Below are positions 60,456 to 64,000 of a DNA stretch of 64,000 nt, in pieces. Origin of the DNA: Lamellibrachia columna (taxonomy: Eukaryota; Annelida; Polychaeta; Sabellida; Siboglinidae); NCBI GenBank assembly GCA_963662155.1, contig OY759266.1:55051510-55115509 (forward strand). Direction: 5' to 3'. Both the position numbers and the translations under genes were made by a program. The notes beneath the pieces were generated by a model that did not search any database, was not told where the DNA came from, and worked only from the letters and a program-made list of their open reading frames with translations. Position 1 is the first letter of the stretch. Each line of letters starts with the position of its first letter.

Positions 60456-63400
60456 ATGACGCCATGTGGTGAAAGCCGGGAGTCCTCGGAAGCCACAGGG
60501 TCGAGCACCCTTCTTTCGTCCAGGAACATCACGATTGGATCGTGGAACGTGAGGACCTTATACCAGACAGGGAAGACAGCACAGGTGGCAGCGGAAATGA
60601 GAAACTACAACCTTGCTTTGCTTGGAGTCAGCGAAACAAGATGGACACAGACAGGACAGAGAAGGCTGCTTAGTGGAGAGATGCTGCTCTTCTCAGGACA
60701 TGAGGAGGACAACGCTCCCCACACAGAAGGTGTAGCGCTCATGCTGTCAAGATCGGCACAGAGTGCGCTGATAGGGTGGGAAGCTCATGGACCAAGAATC
60801 ATCACAGCATCCTTCAGAACAAAGAAGAAGAAGATAAAAATGAATGTCATCCAGTGCTACGCACCTACAAACGACAGCGATGAAGAAAACAAAGATCAGT
60901 TTTATAACAGACTACAAACGATCATCGACAAGTGTCCAGTGAAAGATGTCAACATCCTAATGGGAGATTTCAATGCAAAGATTGGAAAGAACAACACAGG
61001 GTATGAAGAAGTTATGGGAAAACATGGATTGGGAGAGATAAACGAAAACGGCGAGAGATTTGCTGACACATGCGCCCTTAACAAGATTGTCATCGGAGGC
61101 AGCATCTTCCCACACAAAAGGATACATAAAGCTACTTGGGTATCACCAGATCACGTGACAGAGAACCAGATAGACCACATCTGCATAGGCAAGACATTCA
61201 GAAGGTCCCTTCAGGACGTGAGAGTGAAGAGAGGAGCCGATGCTGCGTCTGACCACCACCTGCTTGTTGCCATACTGAAGCTGAAACTGAAGAAAAACCG
61301 AATGGAGACAGCAGTGAAGCGAAAAAAGTACAATGTCAGCTTCCTGAAGGATGCACAGACAAGAGAGGAATACAGATTGAAGCTCACCAACAGATTCCAA
61401 GTGCTGCAAGAGCTGCTCGAAGAAGAAACTGACCTAAACAAGCAGTGGCAGAACATAAAAGAGACATGGACATCAACCTGCCAGGAAGTTGTTGGCCCCA
61501 GGACACCGCAGCAGAAAGAGTGGATTTCAGTGGAAACTTTGCGCAAGGTCCAGATGCGGAAGGAGAAGAAAACAGCAGTAAACAACAGCCGCATAAGAAC
61601 AGCAAAGGCAAAAGCGCAAGAAGAATATGCAGAAGTCAACAGAGAAGTAAAGAAGAGCATAAAGGTGGACAAGAGAAACTACATCGACAGCCTGGCAGAG
61701 GAAGCGGAACAGGCAGCAGGAAGAGGAAACATGAAAGAGCTTTACGACACTACCAGGAAACTGTCAGGCAAGTACTGCCACCCAGAGCGACCAGTGAAGG
61801 ACAAAGAGGGAAATGCTATCATAGGAAATGAACAACAGCTGGACAGATGGGCCGAGCATTTCGAGGAACTCCTGAACAGACCCGCCCCGCCAAACCCGCC
61901 TGTCATCCACCCAGCAGAAGATGACCTACCTATTAACTGCGACAGACCTGCCAGAGAAGAAATTAAGAAAGCTATACAACAGCTGAAGAACAATAAGGCA
62001 TCAGGGCCAGATGATATTCCGGCAGAAGCACTCAAGGCAGTTGTGGACACTTCCGTGGAACTACTTTACCCTCTATTTGGGAAGATATGGGAAGAGGAAG
62101 AAGTGCCAGCAGACTGGAGAGAAGGCTACCTCATCAAGATCCCCAAGAAAGGAGACCTCAGAAATTGTGCTAACTACAGAGGGATCACACTCCTGTCAGT
62201 GCCAGGGAAAGTCTTCAACAGGATCATCTTGGAAAGGATGAAAGATATGGTCGACCCAATGCTTAGAGACCAGCAAGCCGGATTCCGCCAGAACAGATCA
62301 TGTTTAGACCAGATCGCAACATTGCGCATCATAGTAGAACAATCCTTAGAATGGAACTCTTCCCTCTACGTGAACTTCGTTGACTATGAAAAGGCATTTG
62401 ACAGTGTTGACAGGAAGACCCTCTGGAAACTGCTACGACACTATGGGGTACCCACTAAACTGGTCAACCTAATCAAGAACAGCTATGACGGAACAGGCTG
62501 TAGGGTAATCCATGGAGGACAGTTCACCTGTCGCTTCGAGGTAAAGACTGGAGTAAGACAAGGCTGCCTGCTGTCCCCATTCCTCTTCCTCCTGGCCATT
62601 GACTGGATTATGAAGATGACCACAGTACAGAGGACAAGTGGGATCCAGTGGACACTATGGACGCAACTTGAAGACCTGGACTTTGCCGATGACTTGGCAC
62701 TGCTGTCTCACAGCCATCAACAGATGCAGGACAAGACGACAGAACTGGCAGCTGTCTCCTTACAAGTGGGCCTGAACATCCACAAAGGAAAGACCAAGGT
62801 CCTCAGGATGAATGCAGCCAGCACTGACCCAGTCACACTGGAGGGGAATGCACTGGAGGAGGTAGAGACCTTCACATACCTCGGCAGTGTCATCAACAAG
62901 CGGGGCGGCACAGACGCAGACGTCAGAGCAAGGATAGGCAAGGCAAGAGTGGCATTCCTGCAACTGAAGAACATCTGGAGCTCCAGGGTACTGTCATCAC
63001 GCACAAAGATCCGGTTGTTCAACTCCAACGTGAAGATGGTCTTGTTGTATGGAGCAGAGACATGGAGGATAACCAACACCACCATCAACAAAGTGCAGAC
63101 CTTTGTCAACAACTGCCTGAGAAGAATCCTCCAGATCCACTGGCCAGACACCATCAGCAACAGTGAATTGTGGGAAAAGACACAACAACGACCTGTCGAA
63201 GAGGAAATCAGAAGAAGAAGATGGGCCTGGATTGGCCACTCGCTCCGAAAACCAGTAACAAGCACCACCAGGCAAGCGCTGACATGGAATCCTCAAGGCA
63301 AACGGAGAAGAGGACGACCAAGAAACACGTGGCGACGGGACCTCCAGGCAGACACCAGGAAGATGGGCTACACCTGGAACCAGTTAGAGAAGATGGCCCA

Positions 63401-63467
63401 GGACAGGGGACTCTGGCGATCTGTTGTCGACGGCCTATGCCCCAAGAGGGGCGATGGGCATAAGTAA
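60456..63467 (+). CDS. Intact LINE ORF: APE endonuclease-reverse transcriptase, 1003 aa
   Basis: A single open frame from ATG 60456 to TAA. Endonuclease (about 24-275): GSWNVRTL with N31, GVSETRW with E60, GDFN with D171/N173 and SDHH with D266, all catalytic positions kept. Linker about 280-500. RT about 540-800: [52 protein letters not shown] (D649), [19 protein letters not shown] and [12 protein letters not shown] (D745-D746). Thumb and C-terminus: [44 protein letters not shown] and [16 protein letters not shown]. The endonuclease is of the type often labelled craniofacial development protein 2-like. After the stop come TAAGTAAGTA units, a typical simple-repeat LINE tail. It inserts by target-primed reverse transcription. 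The intact frame suggests recent activity; it is host-genome mobile DNA, and the clade is not assigned. Confidence 0.93.
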   Translation: MTPCGESRESSEATGSSTLLSSRNITIGSWNVRTLYQTGKTAQVAAEMRNYNLALLGVSETRWTQTGQRRLLSGEMLLFSGHEEDNAPHTEGVALMLSRSAQSALIGWEAHGPRIITASFRTKKKKIKMNVIQCYAPTNDSDEENKDQFYNRLQTIIDKCPVKDVNILMGDFNAKIGKNNTGYEEVMGKHGLGEINENGERFADTCALNKIVIGGSIFPHKRIHKATWVSPDHVTENQIDHICIGKTFRRSLQDVRVKRGADAASDHHLLVAILKLKLKKNRMETAVKRKKYNVSFLKDAQTREEYRLKLTNRFQVLQELLEEETDLNKQWQNIKETWTSTCQEVVGPRTPQQKEWISVETLRKVQMRKEKKTAVNNSRIRTAKAKAQEEYAEVNREVKKSIKVDKRNYIDSLAEEAEQAAGRGNMKELYDTTRKLSGKYCHPERPVKDKEGNAIIGNEQQLDRWAEHFEELLNRPAPPNPPVIHPAEDDLPINCDRPAREEIKKAIQQLKNNKASGPDDIPAEALKAVVDTSVELLYPLFGKIWEEEEVPADWREGYLIKIPKKGDLRNCANYRGITLLSVPGKVFNRIILERMKDMVDPMLRDQQAGFRQNRSCLDQIATLRIIVEQSLEWNSSLYVNFVDYEKAFDSVDRKTLWKLLRHYGVPTKLVNLIKNSYDGTGCRVIHGGQFTCRFEVKTGVRQGCLLSPFLFLLAIDWIMKMTTVQRTSGIQWTLWTQLEDLDFADDLALLSHSHQQMQDKTTELAAVSLQVGLNIHKGKTKVLRMNAASTDPVTLEGNALEEVETFTYLGSVINKRGGTDADVRARIGKARVAFLQLKNIWSSRVLSSRTKIRLFNSNVKMVLLYGAETWRITNTTINKVQTFVNNCLRRILQIHWPDTISNSELWEKTQQRPVEEEIRRRRWAWIGHSLRKPVTSTTRQALTWNPQGKRRRGRPRNTWRRDLQADTRKMGYTWNQLEKMAQDRGLWRSVVDGLCPKRGDGHK

Positions 63468-63499
63468 GTAAAAGTGTCTCGATCCAGCAAAACACATGA
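63468..63499 (+). repeat. LINE 3' tail
   Basis: ATAAGTAAGTAAAAG marks the short AAGT-repeat 3' end of the LINE. Confidence 0.6.
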
Positions 63500-63590
63500 T
63501 ATTGGTGTCTGTGATCTAGTGGTTATGGTGCTCAACATTCCTTTTGGTCGTGGGTCTAACTCCAATAAGAAATAAAAAAATTTCATGCTG
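63500..63590 (+). mobile_element. Short tRNA-like SINE
   Basis: GTCTGTGATCTAGTGGTTAT and GGTGCTCAACA followed by GGTCGTGGGTCTAACTCC resemble a degenerate A box (TAGTGGTTATGGTGCT) and B box, and AATAAGAAATAAAAAAA forms the tail. It is not a functional tRNA, since neither the acceptor stem nor the anticodon arm folds properly by eye. Confidence 0.5.
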
Positions 63591-64000
63591 TTTTTATCTT
63601 GGAATACTTGTTGGTTATCTCCCCTTCCCCTTTTACAGGTGCCACCTGTTCCTCCTTGCAATATGCAGTTCTTCCATCGTGCAGTTCTTAATGAACATAA
63701 AAACATTTCAAACACCAGCAACCAACTGTTACACTTAAATTAAGCATCTGGTGTAATGACAAAGTTTAACTAGAATATGTGTCTGTGATAGGAGATTGTG
63801 GGAGACTGGCAGAGCATCAACTGTGATGTCCAAGGTCAACTGATGGAGGTCACCGTACTGAATCCTCTGAGCAGGACGCATCCCCCATCATCTCAGTACC
63901 GGAGGATGTTTCTCAAATACATCATCTCACAGGTCGGGTTCTAGTAGCTTACATAGCTTATCCTGCACCTGCTTGCGACATCACATCCCTCTTTCATTGT
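63591..64000. other. Anonymous sequence to the window end
   Basis: No gene is recognised. The frames are short. Confidence 0.35.

Noticed and set aside
63500..63590. Genuine tRNA gene
   Set aside because: A- and B-box-like sequences are present, but the acceptor stem and anticodon loop cannot be drawn; an A-rich tail marks it as SINE-like.

Overview
This is a window from an invertebrate animal genome. Spliceosomal introns, a SAMD9-like immune gene, a CARD domain, a Ly6/uPAR-type GPI-anchored protein gene, Penelope-like, LINE, Gypsy, hAT and piggyBac elements, tRNA-derived SINEs and very long (AT)n, (GT)n and (ACGC)n microsatellites all point to a metazoan. A spiralian (for example a mollusc) or a lancelet fits best, but the sequence alone does not settle the phylum. 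About three quarters of the window is repeats or anonymous sequence.

Two host loci can be supported. (1) A plus-strand innate-immunity locus at 6.46-14.59 kb. A CARD exon (6463-6784) ends in phase 1. It can splice in frame either to a short terminal exon (7407-7648, giving a CARD protein of about 179 aa) or to the 4.8-kb main exon (8956-13772), which encodes a full SAMD9/SAMD9L-type protein: SAM, AlbA_2/Schlafen-like, SIR2-like, STAND-type P-loop NTPase, TPR-like helices and OB fold. A last exon (14490-14585) adds a basic helical tail in phase 0, or the main exon reads through to a stop at 13820 followed by an AATAAA. The acceptor of the short CARD exon sits 7 nt after a pure (CTG)55 tract. 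A broken piece of the same SAMD9-like gene, lacking the P-loop segment, lies at 15791-15907. (2) A minus-strand Ly6/uPAR-domain gene whose three coding exons (39960-40041, 28843-29010, 26791-27041) join in phase 1 over 13 kb. Its introns are filled with satellites and retroelement remains.

Layout: 0-5.1 kb LINE remains, a SINE and one ORF of a conserved unknown domain; 6.4-16 kb the CARD/SAMD9-like locus; 16.8-21.1 kb a minus-strand Gypsy element with a recognisable 3' LTR and polypurine tract but no 5' LTR, abutting a 28-bp tandem array; 22-26.2 kb a LINE fragment and two Penelope-like elements (one with inverted termini and a GIY-YIG domain); 26.8-40.1 kb the Ly6 gene with arrays of 34, 91 and 26 bp and further LINE and Gypsy remains; 40.5-46 kb Gypsy and LINE fragments with 53-bp and (GT)n arrays; 47.4-50.7 kb a hAT MITE, simple repeats and a striking 57-bp-arm inverted repeat; 51.5-54.2 kb a decayed hAT element with both ends; 54.7-58.4 kb a CRE-containing 91-bp satellite, a LINE RT, a deleted piggyBac transposase and a deleted Gypsy; 59.0-60.2 kb a TIR transposon; 60.3-63.5 kb an intact LINE with a 1003-aa EN-RT protein.

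The most interesting signal is the CARD-SAMD9-like locus. Exon phases allow a CARD-SAM-AlbA-SIR2-STAND-TPR-OB fusion of about 1736 aa beside a CARD-only isoform, with alternative endings at both the 5' and 3' sides. All exon junctions are my inference from splice signals and phase; no transcript evidence was available.
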